The notes under the pieces are model-generated. The model ran no database searches. It had not been told where the DNA came from and was given only the letters and a program-made list of their open reading frames with translations. This document shows positions 45,216 to 53,919 of a DNA stretch of 64,000 nucleotides, one piece after another (positions within the stretch are counted from its first letter, which is position 1; the number at the start of each line of letters is the position of its first letter). The position numbers and the translations under genes are program-made. Origin of the DNA: Pseudomonas urmiensis (GTDB taxonomy: Bacteria; Pseudomonadota; Gammaproteobacteria; Pseudomonadales; Pseudomonadaceae); NCBI RefSeq assembly GCF_014268815.2, contig NZ_JABWRE020000001.1:1369001-1433000 (forward strand), written 5' to 3'.

Positions 45216-45581
45216 TCAAGGTTTTCCCGCAGTATCAACCTCGGCGGCCAGGTACAAGTGGGTGGAGGTGGCCTCCACCACTAGCGATCCTGCAGTGCCA
45301 CGAAGGCTGGCGAGAACGGGATCATCAACGTCAAAGTACTCGGCAAAATCATCGCCGCCGAATTCATCGCGGGCGCGACTCCACCAGGTGTCGAAGTCGT
45401 CGACGGCAGGGTTGCAACCGGTGGCGTAGGCCACGCGTTTACGCCCACCACCATCTGGTTTGCTTTCGCCAACCTCTGACATGAGGTAGACGCCGTGGTC
45501 TTTGACCAGTATCACTCTGCAACCGTTGATACCGGCCTCTGCCAATACGGCGTGAAGTTCAGTGCCTGTGAAACGCAGCAT
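45216..45581 (-). CDS. DUF3085 family protein
   Basis: A 121-residue protein starting at ATG 45581 ('MLRFTGTELHAVLAEAG'), which matches the family start better than the longer frame. Recognised pattern: 'CRVILVKDHGVYLMSE', 'VAYATGCNPAVDDFDTWWSRAR', 'GGDDFAEYFDVDDPVL', 'SLVVEATSTHLYLAAEV'. DUF3085 proteins are found on integrative conjugative elements and plasmids, function unknown. It is part of the maintenance/antirestriction block. Confidence 0.75.
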   Translation of the reverse strand: MLRFTGTELHAVLAEAGINGCRVILVKDHGVYLMSEVGESKPDGGGRKRVAYATGCNPAVDDFDTWWSRARDEFGGDDFAEYFDVDDPVLASLRGTAGSLVVEATSTHLYLAAEVDTAGKP

Positions 45582-46020
45582 GATGAGATCCTCCAGAATG
45601 TGCGGAGGAATGCCACCCATGCGGGAGAATTCCCAGCACTGGAATGGATTGGGTTTGGGGGCGTCAAAGACGCGGGCTCAATGAGCTATGGGGGATTGGA
45701 AGGCGTTCATCACCGGGGAGCGGTGACCATGCGAGCTGCCGAACGCGAATCGCATTTGGGGATAACCATCACATACGTGACGTAGCCTCAAAGGTTATGG
45801 CTACCTGGGATGCTGGAAAACCAGCGATTGCCCTTACTCAATATCAGGCAGGCTGGCTGTGGTCAACGGTGGGACAGATGTAAAGCCAGGCTCCGTTTCC
45901 GCATTGTTCCATGGCGATGTTTCAGTTCGATTCTGAACGATGAGCGGTGCTGTTCGCGGGACGGAAAGGAGTAGAATTGAATCTTGGATCCAACGGGCTA
46001 CCGGCCTGTGGAGGTGCAAC
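45582..46020. other. Gene-free stretch before the DUF3742-like gene
   Basis: About 440 bases. Short frames exist but none has a good ribosome site or recognisable content. A promoter for the minus-strand DUF3085 group and for the plus-strand gene at 46021 is expected here. I see nothing else. Confidence 0.3.
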
Positions 46021-46386
46021 ATGAATAGCAAAATCCGTCCTCATTCAGTTTCGGGTCGTATCGGTTTTAGCCTTGGAACAGCCTGGCGAAATTTGGCATC
46101 CAAATTAGTAAGCTCTCAGCGTTCGACTCAAATACCGCATAGACAACTTTGGGTTACTGCAGGTGTTAGGCTACTTTGCCTGATCGGCCTTGCTGCAGTA
46201 GCTCTCGCCTTTGCTTTGCTGATCATCACCAGCCTGGCAGTTGCTCTGGTTCGAAGCTGGTGGGAGAACGCCGAACCTGTGACAAGTCGAGAAGAATCAG
46301 TCCCAGACGCTCTGGGTGCTGACCTCTATATTGGCGATTATGATAGCAACGGCCATTACATAGGTAACTTTAAGTCACCTGATTGA
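46021..46386 (+). CDS. Membrane protein, DUF3742-like
   Basis: A 121-residue protein starting at ATG 46021 with GGAGGTGCAAC upstream. N-terminus is basic ('GRIGFSLGTAWRNLASKLVSS'), then one long hydrophobic segment ('RLLCLIGLAAVALAFALLIITSLAVALV'), then a polar tail ending 'LYIGDYDSNGHYIGNF'. The order resembles DUF3742 proteins, which normally follow traG in these elements. Here it lies on the opposite strand and its last 12 bases overlap the end of traG, which is unusual. It may be a regulator or an inverted remnant. Confidence 0.45.
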   Translation: MNSKIRPHSVSGRIGFSLGTAWRNLASKLVSSQRSTQIPHRQLWVTAGVRLLCLIGLAAVALAFALLIITSLAVALVRSWWENAEPVTSREESVPDALGADLYIGDYDSNGHYIGNFKSPD

Positions 46387-47916
46387 TTTCTTGCCGGCAC
46401 TCGTCAATTGCGCTGTGCCTTTGCTTGCAGCGTCGGTTGCATTCTTGCCGCCACTTGCCAACATGCTCTGGATCCCATTTCCCACGGCGTAACCTGCCCA
46501 GCTTATAGTGCCTACGAACAATGCAGGCAATACAATGAACATTGCACCCATGACGTACTCGATTACCTGCGCGGTAACCGTCCCATCCATGAGTCCTGCC
46601 GTCGGTAACGACAACAGCGCTTGGTCTGTGGCAGAGACCTGGTTGTACAGGGTTTCGAGCATGCTCGAATCTATCCAGCGCGCAAGCTCCCACCAGAACG
46701 TCAGCATATGTAGGGTGAACAGCGCAAACGTGATCGTCATGAGCGCTTTCAACTGGTAGGTGCTGATCAGTAGCACCAGTGGCAAGCTGATGATGGTGCC
46801 CATGATCAGAAAGGCCTGTACCATCGGCAAGGCCGCGCGCAGCGCATTCATCGCCGGGAAATTGCTGAACGAGCCCAGGGCCAGGCCGGTGTTAGTGGCC
46901 AAGTTGTTGAGACCCTGCGTCAGTGAACCACCTCTGGCACTGCTGCCGTAGTCCTGGAACACCTGCCCGGGTGCCATGCTTAATGATTGCTGCCGTGGGC
47001 TCACCAGCTCGCGCAAGGTGGCATCTTCGATCTCTGTGGACGTACGCCCGGTCAGCCAACCTCGCAGTTGCGACATCAGCGTTGGATCCACCTCGGCCAC
47101 CAAGCGGTCTCGCAGTCCGATCGCGCCATCGCTCCACCACTGCTTGCAGGTGGGATAACCAGCACCATTGTCGAGCTGGGGCAGCGAGGTATCTCTCGTC
47201 TCGTCGTACGGCCAATCGAGCCTGGGCATTCGCGAGCGATCGGTATCGTAGTAACCCGGTGTATTGAGCAGGTAGGTCGAGCCGATCCAGGACGCGTCAT
47301 AGCTCTGCGCTTCGTCGAGTTCAGGGCGATTGGTAAAGAGCCGGGAGCGCGAAAAGCCGTAGCAGTCCCGGGTGAAGTCGGCAACTTCCTGCAGCAGCAC
47401 TTGGTCGTTGATCCGCGAGCTGTCGATCTCCATGCGCATTGCACGGATGTCGGGTGCACACGGGATCGACGCCGTCGCCGCGGCGGTGATGCCTTTGCTC
47501 ATGGCATGCACCAGGAACCACCACACGGGCACGTTCGCGGATTTCTCGCCGATGGTGTTGAAGGTTGTGCCCCAAGCCGTATCCGCAGGTTTGGCCATGG
47601 ATACGCCACAGCGCTGGCTCGCTGCGTCGTCAAAGCTCACGGAGGACAGGTTGAGCGGAAAGAACGGCATGCAGCCAAACAGTATGACCACGTAGCTCAT
47701 CCACAGCCTGTTCTCGACGCGAGGGATCGACAACAGCCCCTTGTTGCCCTCGTCGGCACCCTGTTGGCGGGCCGACAGCCATTCCTGCAGGATGATCGCG
47801 CCGAACGGAGCGGCGAACAGCCCGGTGTCCGCCAGCGTGTTCCAGATGCCGTTATTGATGATCCAGGCCAGCAGCGAAAGGTAATACTCGAGGTAGCTGT
47901 TGGTGCTCATGTTCAT
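46375..47916 (-). CDS. traG: TraG N-terminal-like conjugation membrane protein
   Basis: A 513-residue inner-membrane protein. Hydrophobic segments near the N-terminus ('YLSLLAWIINNGIWNTLADTGLFAAPFG') and a cluster at about 370-440 ('VQAFLIMGTIISLPLVLLIS', 'TFALFTLHMLTFWWELARWIDS') flank a large periplasmic part rich in paired cysteines. This is the TraG-N pattern of mating-pair stabilisation proteins in PFGI-1-type elements. It is last in the minus-strand transfer operon. Confidence 0.8.
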   Translation of the reverse strand: MNMSTNSYLEYYLSLLAWIINNGIWNTLADTGLFAAPFGAIILQEWLSARQQGADEGNKGLLSIPRVENRLWMSYVVILFGCMPFFPLNLSSVSFDDAASQRCGVSMAKPADTAWGTTFNTIGEKSANVPVWWFLVHAMSKGITAAATASIPCAPDIRAMRMEIDSSRINDQVLLQEVADFTRDCYGFSRSRLFTNRPELDEAQSYDASWIGSTYLLNTPGYYDTDRSRMPRLDWPYDETRDTSLPQLDNGAGYPTCKQWWSDGAIGLRDRLVAEVDPTLMSQLRGWLTGRTSTEIEDATLRELVSPRQQSLSMAPGQVFQDYGSSARGGSLTQGLNNLATNTGLALGSFSNFPAMNALRAALPMVQAFLIMGTIISLPLVLLISTYQLKALMTITFALFTLHMLTFWWELARWIDSSMLETLYNQVSATDQALLSLPTAGLMDGTVTAQVIEYVMGAMFIVLPALFVGTISWAGYAVGNGIQSMLASGGKNATDAASKGTAQLTSAGKKSIR

Positions 47917-47925
47917 GGTTGCACC

Positions 47926-48207
47926 TCACACGCGAGACAGTTCGACCAGGATGATCGAGCTGAAGCCGATCAATGCCAGGCGCTTCAGCCTTTGTTGATC
48001 TGCAGGCGTGGGCCGCCTGCGCAACGCTGCGGCCCAACCGGCGCGCCAGCACGCGAAGTAGGGCGCTGCCCCTCGTGCCGGTTTGAGCCAATTCAGCTGG
48101 GTCATTGACAGGTGCAGCGCCATCCAAGCAATCAGCAACATGACCAGCATGGCGCCGAGGATCAGCAGTACACGCGCGAACGTGGATCTCACTGAAATCA
48201 AGATCAT
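47926..48207 (-). CDS. Small membrane protein of the transfer operon
   Basis: A 93-residue protein: an N-terminal helix ('VLLILGAMLVMLLIAWMALHL'), a cytoplasmic or periplasmic loop with several Trp/Arg, and a C-terminal hydrophobic helix. It overlaps the upstream gene by four bases (ATGA) and precedes traG by nine bases. Small genes of this kind are common here in the element family; I cannot name it more precisely. Confidence 0.6.
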   Translation of the reverse strand: MILISVRSTFARVLLILGAMLVMLLIAWMALHLSMTQLNWLKPARGAAPYFACWRAGWAAALRRRPTPADQQRLKRLALIGFSSIILVELSRV

Positions 48208-49562
48208 GGCGTGCTCCTCTCCTGTTCGGCTCGGCGCAGGCGATCCGGCTCCGGATCGCGCTGATCGATGCTACGCGAGGCGTCTGCACCGCCGGCGTGG
48301 CGATCGAGCACAAGGCTGGCGGTATTGGTGGCCAGCGCCTGGCGTACCTGCAGCTCGGTTTGCAGCAGGCGGATCTCGCGCTCGAGGGTTTCGACGTTGC
48401 CGTTGAGGGCAGTGGTGGCGGGCTGCGCCGAGGCCACGTTAGGCTCATGGCTGCCCGCAAACAGCGTGCGCTGCAGCAGCATCGCCTTGTAGATCACGCT
48501 CGATAGTGCGGTTTCGCTGGCCAGGCGTCGGGCCAGGAGGTTCTGGTCGGGGTCGTCGCGTAGCCCCTCGATGACACCGCGGGAGACCTGCAGCAACGGG
48601 CTGGAGACCTTGCCCAGGTTCGCCGGTGTTGGCTGCTCGGCGCCTGAAACCATGCGTTGCAAGCCTTCCAGGTTTTCCGTGTAGGTTTCCTGGATCAGTG
48701 GCGACAGGCCGGTGCCAGCGGTTACCCGCAATGTCTCGCAGTCGTCGCAGGTTTGAACCTCGGTTTCCCCGAGCACACGCGTCGCCCACTCAGAGGCCTC
48801 CTCGGGACTTGACCAGGCTTGGCAGATGGCGCCGCTCTGGCAATTCGAACCCAGTGCTGAGGTATCCTCGACCGCCCGGTTGTGCAGCAGGTTGTAGCCG
48901 GCTTTGACGACGTCCGAAGTGACCCGGATGGGTTGCTGGGCGTTGCCACCGGCTTTTTGCCCACCGACCCAGCTGACGCCGTTGTTGCCGTTGTTGGATT
49001 CGGTGTCCTTCACCGCCGTCACGGCATCACCGCCGGACTGCTCCAGGTTGTGCTGCATTTCCTGGTTCTGCGCCAGCGCGCCCCAGCCGGCCTGGTCGAC
49101 CTTGTCGGCCATCTTCGCCGCCATTGCCTGGCAGGTGAGCTTGGATCGGTCGAAGTCGATCCGTCCCTGCAGAACACCATTGCTCAGCAGCTCATACAGC
49201 CCGGGATTGGCGCGTTGGATGATCATCGCCGGCAGCGACATGACCGCCTGCGTGGCGTTCTGGATGACGTTGCCCATGATCTGCTGGAAACCCTGGGTGG
49301 CGCCATTGAGCTGGTTCTGCAGGGTGTTCGAGAGGTTCATGTTTCCGCACATCATGTTGGCGCGCCAAGACATGCCCACGCCAAGGCCATTGGGTCGGTA
49401 GAGCGAGGAGGGCGCTCCTGCCGCAGAACCACCGCCGATGGTGTACATCACGCGGTCGTCCAGGACCTGGGCCTGGTCACCAAGGTGGTAGCCGTTCTCG
49501 GCGGCGTGGCCCACGGCATAGACGAGGAAGCACAGCAATCCGAGCGAGAGATTCTTCATCAC
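48204..49562 (-). CDS. Integrating conjugative element protein, TIGR03755 type
   Basis: A 452-residue exported protein with a signal peptide ('MMKNLSLGLLCFLVYAVGHAAENG'). The region after it ('LGVGMSWRANMMCGNMNLSNTLQNQLNGATQGFQQIMGNVIQNATQAVMSLPAMIIQRANPGLYELLSNGV'-like, described here by parts) has the TraH-like helical pattern, and several Cys pairs follow ('CQSGAICQAW', 'CDDCETLRV'). In PFGI-1-type systems this protein, with the TIGR03756 product, resembles the TraH/TraU group of F-type transfer systems and acts in the outer part of the mating channel. Overlaps both neighbours. Confidence 0.75.
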   Translation of the reverse strand: MMKNLSLGLLCFLVYAVGHAAENGYHLGDQAQVLDDRVMYTIGGGSAAGAPSSLYRPNGLGVGMSWRANMMCGNMNLSNTLQNQLNGATQGFQQIMGNVIQNATQAVMSLPAMIIQRANPGLYELLSNGVLQGRIDFDRSKLTCQAMAAKMADKVDQAGWGALAQNQEMQHNLEQSGGDAVTAVKDTESNNGNNGVSWVGGQKAGGNAQQPIRVTSDVVKAGYNLLHNRAVEDTSALGSNCQSGAICQAWSSPEEASEWATRVLGETEVQTCDDCETLRVTAGTGLSPLIQETYTENLEGLQRMVSGAEQPTPANLGKVSSPLLQVSRGVIEGLRDDPDQNLLARRLASETALSSVIYKAMLLQRTLFAGSHEPNVASAQPATTALNGNVETLEREIRLLQTELQVRQALATNTASLVLDRHAGGADASRSIDQRDPEPDRLRRAEQERSTP

Positions 49563-50536
49563 TGGCCTCCGTCAAAATCGATGCTGAACAGGAAGGTCTG
49601 GCCCATGCGCTGGCAGCAGCGGTACGGACGCCACAGCGCCCAGGCATAGGCACCGTCGGCGCTTTGGACCGTTGGGCTGGGGAAGATGGCGCAGGTGTTC
49701 TGGATCAACGGGACGAGCAGCTGCCAGCGATGGTTGTTGACGTTGTTCTCCAGTACCGGCTGCGGCGGCCAGTAGCCGGGCGCTGGCATCGGCTGCAGCG
49801 GCCGATAGACGTGCGGCTGGCCAGCGCGAGTGATGAAGTCACTGGCGCGTTGAGCCATAACGGCGCCCGCCTTGAAATCGTCGGGCTGCACCAGAAAACC
49901 GTGGCGTGGGTAGACGCTACCCCACATGTCGCCAAGTGCCTGATTGCCGATCTCGCGCACTCCCGGAACCTGTGCTTGCGAGTAGACGGATTCGGGAATA
50001 GCTTGGCGCCATGCCAGCGGGTCGAGCGTACTGAGGTAGTAGGGCGCAAACGGCACGGCACCGCTTGGGCACGCATAGCCGAACGTGTGCGCCAAGGCCG
50101 TCAGGGCAGCCCCGCCGGGGTGCCCGATGCCGTCGACATTCTTGAACCGAGGAAGGTTATCGCGCTGCAGCGAAGGCGTGATCAGGTTGCCACCGCCTTG
50201 GGAGGCTGACGTCGGCATCGACAGTGCGGACATCTCACTCCAGGGATTGCCCCCGGTGTCGGCGTAGCTCGATATCACCAGTTCGGGAATGAAGTGACGG
50301 ATCTTCGGCGAGGTGCGCACCGTGCAGCCGAACGGCGTGCACAGCAGCCAGTAGCAGATCCCGACGACCCGATACTCCAGGCACTGTAGCGAAGTGACTG
50401 AGGCGATGATGGTCGGGGTAGTCAGTGCCAGGCACTGCTCGGTCGCGACGAGCAGAACCGCTGCGGGGAAGGCACGACTTCGGCCGGCCTTCCTGGGCTT
50501 CGGTGATCTGCAGTGGATGGAGGCGGTCACGTTCAT
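49559..50536 (-). CDS. Integrating conjugative element protein, TIGR03756 type (TraU-like)
   Basis: A 325-residue protein starting at ATG 50536 ('MNVTASIHCRSPKPRKAGRS'); the longer frame gives no better signal. After a hydrophobic segment it has 'LQCLEYRVVGICYWLLCTPFGCTVRTSPKIRHFIPELVISSY', a Cys pattern like TraU, then 'DGIGHPGGAAL', and Cys residues near the end ('QNTCAIFPS', 'PYRCCQRM'). TraU-like proteins are periplasmic and help pilus or mating-pair function. It overlaps the TIGR03755 gene by four bases. Confidence 0.75.
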   Translation of the reverse strand: MNVTASIHCRSPKPRKAGRSRAFPAAVLLVATEQCLALTTPTIIASVTSLQCLEYRVVGICYWLLCTPFGCTVRTSPKIRHFIPELVISSYADTGGNPWSEMSALSMPTSASQGGGNLITPSLQRDNLPRFKNVDGIGHPGGAALTALAHTFGYACPSGAVPFAPYYLSTLDPLAWRQAIPESVYSQAQVPGVREIGNQALGDMWGSVYPRHGFLVQPDDFKAGAVMAQRASDFITRAGQPHVYRPLQPMPAPGYWPPQPVLENNVNNHRWQLLVPLIQNTCAIFPSPTVQSADGAYAWALWRPYRCCQRMGQTFLFSIDFDGGQ

Positions 50537-50758
50537 GGGCAACGCTCGGCAGGTGGCAGCGGTGTGCGTCCATGCGCCAGGTTTCAGCATCCCGGATCCG
50601 GCACTGGAGAGGGACGGACAAACCGAGCCCGGGGTGATCGGTTTCGTCTGGCGCCTGATTCAGCAGCGTGAGGTGAGTAAAACAGCGAAGGAGTACAAAT
50701 GTGCTCTTGTCGATTTTTTGCTGAGCTAAGGGCTTGCGGACAGTCCTGGCGGTATCGG

Positions 50759-53503
50759 TCACAACATGCCGCGCAGGCGGTCGATCTCCGCTGCGACCTG
50801 CAGAGCGGCTTCCAGTTCGGACTGCTGGTGCTCTTCCATCAATCGCCAGCGCTGGGCCTTTTCCTCGGGCTCGGTCATGGCCAGAGCGAGGTACAGGCTC
50901 GGCGGCACTGCGCGGAACAGTGTCTCGAGGTTCTTCGACAGGACCACGCCCTCGGTGTACTTGCCCGAAGCCTTGCTCGCGGAGAGCAGCAGCGCCTTCT
51001 GAGCCGGCGTGAGTTTCTTGAAGCGGGCGATTTCCTCGATTTCCGCCGGCGGCATGTTCAGGCAGATCCACCACTCGATCATGTTGAGCATGGTCTGCGC
51101 CGCGTCGGGGAAGTCGGCCAGGTTCTGCGTGGCCAGCCAGAACCAAGCGCCGAGCTTGCGCCACATCTTCGTGCCCTTGACCACAAAAGGGGCGAGTAGC
51201 GGATTCTTGGTGATGATGTGGCCTTCGTCGGTGACCATGATGATCGGTCGCCCCAGGTACTGGTCGCGCTCGGCCAGGTTGTTCACTGTGTTCATCAGGC
51301 TGATGTAGCTGATCGACATCTGCGCCTCGTAACCCTCACGGGCGTAAGTGGCGAGGTCGACGATCGTCACATCGCTCTCTGGCCAGGGCGTGCCGGGCCG
51401 GTCAAACAGGGCGCCCTCGAAACCCTGGCAAAACAGGTCGATGGATTCGGCCATTTCCTGGGCACGCTCCCGGCGTTTGTCCGGCAAATGGGCGTCGCTG
51501 GCGACCTGGCGCAAGGCATCGCGGACATGCCGCGTCAGCACCTGTTGTTCGGTCGAGGCGCAGTGCTGAGCGGCATCAAGGATGCACTCGCGGATCAAGC
51601 TGCGGTCTGCGCGGGTCAGACGCGCCTCTTCCTTGGCTTCACCACCGGTGATCATCAGCCGCGCGGTGATCTCCAATTCGCCCAGCACGTCGCGCTGCTC
51701 ATCACCGTCCGGCGCCGTTTCATCCAGGTCCTCGGTCGACAGGCTGGCGACCTGATCCGGATGCTCGATCAGCCGGCGAGCATCGGCAAACGGCGCCAGG
51801 CTTAAGCCACTGCCGGGTTTGAGCTGAACCTTGTTGACGGACAAGCCGAGCGTGGCGAAGTAGTCGCCCTGCAGGCCAAAGGAGTTGCCCGCTTCAACGA
51901 TGAACAGCCGCGGCCGGTACACGGCCATGACCTGCATTAGGATCGAGACCAGTGTGGCCGATTTGCCGGCGCCGGTCGGCCCGAACAGCAGCAGGTGGCC
52001 ATTCATGGAGCGGTCGAAACGTGACAACGGGTCAAACGACAGCGGTGCGCCCCCACGGTTAAAGAACGTGATGCCCGGGTTGCCGGTACCGATGCTGCGG
52101 CCCCAAAGCGGCAGCAGGTTCGCGACATGCTGGGCAAACAACAGCCGGGTGTACCAGTTGCGCGTGTCGCGGGCCGGGTTGTAGACCATCGGCAGCCAGC
52201 GCAGGTAGCTGTTGCACGCCGCCACTTCATCGCCCTCGCGCACCGGCTGCAGGCCGGCGCCGAGCAGTACATTGGCGGCCTGAATCGAGCGTTGGCGCAG
52301 CTGTTGTTCATCCGCACCGCGCAGATACAACGCCAATGTGCCGCGGTACAGCTTGTGCTGGCGCCCGATCAACGCGCGCGCTTCTTCCACGTCTTGGCGG
52401 GTCTGGGTGGAGGCGAGATTCTCGCCGATGGCTTTACGTGCCAGGCGGTTGAGCTGCTCTTCGAGCACATCCTGGGGCGTGATCACCAGGGTCAGGCTCA
52501 TCACCGCCTGCTCGGGTAATTGATCGAACAAGGCGTTCAACGCCTCGCCTTTGCGCGTTTCGCCGGTCAGCTGGCCGATATGCGGCGGCCTGCGCAGCTT
52601 GTCGACCACCATCACCGCATGGGGCTGTTGATCGAAGTACCAGAGGCCCGGTTCGCTATCGGAGCGCGGTTCCTGGAAAAACAGCCGCTCGGCGAAATAG
52701 TGGTCGAACGGCAGCGGCAGATCCTCGCCGTCGTCCGTCACCGGATAGGGCACGCGTCGATAGAACGCTGCGGGGGATTCGCCGGTGAGGGCTGGAGACG
52801 GATTGAACCAGGGCAGCAACCAGGTGTAGAAGTCGCGGCCGGTCAATCGTCGAGGGTTGACCCCGCATGCCTGCAGCGAGGCCACCAGGCGGTCGCAGGT
52901 GCGGTTCAGCAACTGAGTCGGGCTCTGCCCGTCATCGTCACCCTGGTCCCCGATCCAGCGATAGACCACCAGGCGAATCCGCCGATTGCTGCCGCGCCAG
53001 GGCAGGTGAGACACGACATGGTCGTCGAACAGCCCGCCCGGTTTAGCAATGGCCTCGAGGTGACGCTGCATCGAAGCGAGGAAGGCTTGGGTAAACGGTG
53101 TGCCGCGAGCCCTCGGCGCGATATAGCGCTCCAGGCGTTCGAGGTACGGGGCAAAGTCACTGTCGTCCTGACAGAAGAACTGCACTACCCAGGGCGCCTG
53201 GTCCAGTTCGTCGAAGCTGTCCTGCAGCGCATCCTCCAGGGCGTCACGGGCCGCCATCAACCACTCGGGCTCACGACCCTCGGTACCGATCGGCTGCAGC
53301 TCGAACACTGCGCCCACGGAGCGGTTATCGTCGAGCAGAAAGCACTGCTCCTCCTCGAGGTATTCAACCCAGGGCAGGTGATCGGTGAAGCTGGGATGGT
53401 GCGCATACTGGGCGGCATCGTCGGCAAGCGTAGCGCGTCGGCGTTCCGCAGCACGCCAGGGCTTCCAGCGTGGCGGGTCGCGACTCGGGTCATCGGTCAT
53501 CAC
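50759..53503 (-). CDS. VirB4/TraC-type conjugation ATPase
   Basis: A 914-residue cytoplasmic ATPase that powers pilus assembly and substrate transfer. The N-terminal half is the TraC/VirB4 domain; Walker A 'FGPTGAGKSATLVS' lies near residue 507, 'VDLATYAREGYEAQMSI' and Walker B 'PIIMVTDEGHIITKNPLLAP' near 750, and the arginine-finger region 'LGAWFWLATQNLADFPDAA' after it. The ending 'EHQQSELEAALQVAAEIDRLRGML' is family-like. The start overlaps the lipoprotein stop. The 220 bases after it contain no TIGR03757 frame. Confidence 0.9.
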   Translation of the reverse strand: MMTDDPSRDPPRWKPWRAAERRRATLADDAAQYAHHPSFTDHLPWVEYLEEEQCFLLDDNRSVGAVFELQPIGTEGREPEWLMAARDALEDALQDSFDELDQAPWVVQFFCQDDSDFAPYLERLERYIAPRARGTPFTQAFLASMQRHLEAIAKPGGLFDDHVVSHLPWRGSNRRIRLVVYRWIGDQGDDDGQSPTQLLNRTCDRLVASLQACGVNPRRLTGRDFYTWLLPWFNPSPALTGESPAAFYRRVPYPVTDDGEDLPLPFDHYFAERLFFQEPRSDSEPGLWYFDQQPHAVMVVDKLRRPPHIGQLTGETRKGEALNALFDQLPEQAVMSLTLVITPQDVLEEQLNRLARKAIGENLASTQTRQDVEEARALIGRQHKLYRGTLALYLRGADEQQLRQRSIQAANVLLGAGLQPVREGDEVAACNSYLRWLPMVYNPARDTRNWYTRLLFAQHVANLLPLWGRSIGTGNPGITFFNRGGAPLSFDPLSRFDRSMNGHLLLFGPTGAGKSATLVSILMQVMAVYRPRLFIVEAGNSFGLQGDYFATLGLSVNKVQLKPGSGLSLAPFADARRLIEHPDQVASLSTEDLDETAPDGDEQRDVLGELEITARLMITGGEAKEEARLTRADRSLIRECILDAAQHCASTEQQVLTRHVRDALRQVASDAHLPDKRRERAQEMAESIDLFCQGFEGALFDRPGTPWPESDVTIVDLATYAREGYEAQMSISYISLMNTVNNLAERDQYLGRPIIMVTDEGHIITKNPLLAPFVVKGTKMWRKLGAWFWLATQNLADFPDAAQTMLNMIEWWICLNMPPAEIEEIARFKKLTPAQKALLLSASKASGKYTEGVVLSKNLETLFRAVPPSLYLALAMTEPEEKAQRWRLMEEHQQSELEAALQVAAEIDRLRGML

Positions 53504-53919
53504 AGATCGTCCAGGCGTTCGCCGGGCAGCGCGTACTGGACCTTCTCGTACAATGGAAACACGGTCGAGTAGCCTGGCACTGGGGTCTGCTGGGTACCGG
53601 CCAGGTGCGGGTACACATACATGACCAGGTCCGGATTGGGCAGGCGCGGGAACTGGGCGCGGATCTCATTGGCGGCGGTGCGCGTGTACGCGCTTTGGTC
53701 GCCTATCAGGAGCTCTGGGTCGAGCACCGGACGGCGCAGTTCGCCGCGCGCTGCCTGCAACTGCTGCTGAGAACCGACGGAGCCACCGCCGTTCCAGATG
53801 TCCAACATGGTTTGATCACCGTGGGGCAGCATTTCCTCCTTGCTGGTGGAGCAGCCGCTCAGGTGCAGGGCGAGCAGCAGGCTAATCCAGATCCAGTACC
53901 GAAACGGATGGGCTTTCAT
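53500..53919 (-). CDS. Conjugation lipoprotein, TIGR03751 type
   Basis: A 139-residue lipoprotein with lipobox 'LALHLSGCS' (Cys about 23). The mature part has 'DQTMLDIWNGGGSVGSQQQLQAARGELRRPV' and 'NEIRAQFPRLPNPDLVMYVYPHLAG', the recognised pattern of the family. It is the TraV-like outer-membrane-associated subunit of the transfer channel. It overlaps its neighbours on both sides (4 and 38 bases). Confidence 0.8.
   Translation of the reverse strand: MKAHPFRYWIWISLLLALHLSGCSTSKEEMLPHGDQTMLDIWNGGGSVGSQQQLQAARGELRRPVLDPELLIGDQSAYTRTAANEIRAQFPRLPNPDLVMYVYPHLAGTQQTPVPGYSTVFPLYEKVQYALPGERLDDL

Noticed and set aside
46987..48108. 373-codon plus-strand frame opposite traG
   Set aside because: Overlaps three transfer genes with proper overlaps and signals; shadow frame.
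50537..50758. A TIGR03757 gene between the VirB4 and TIGR03756 genes
   Set aside because: All three minus-strand frames were read; stops break them and no thioredoxin-like pattern appears.
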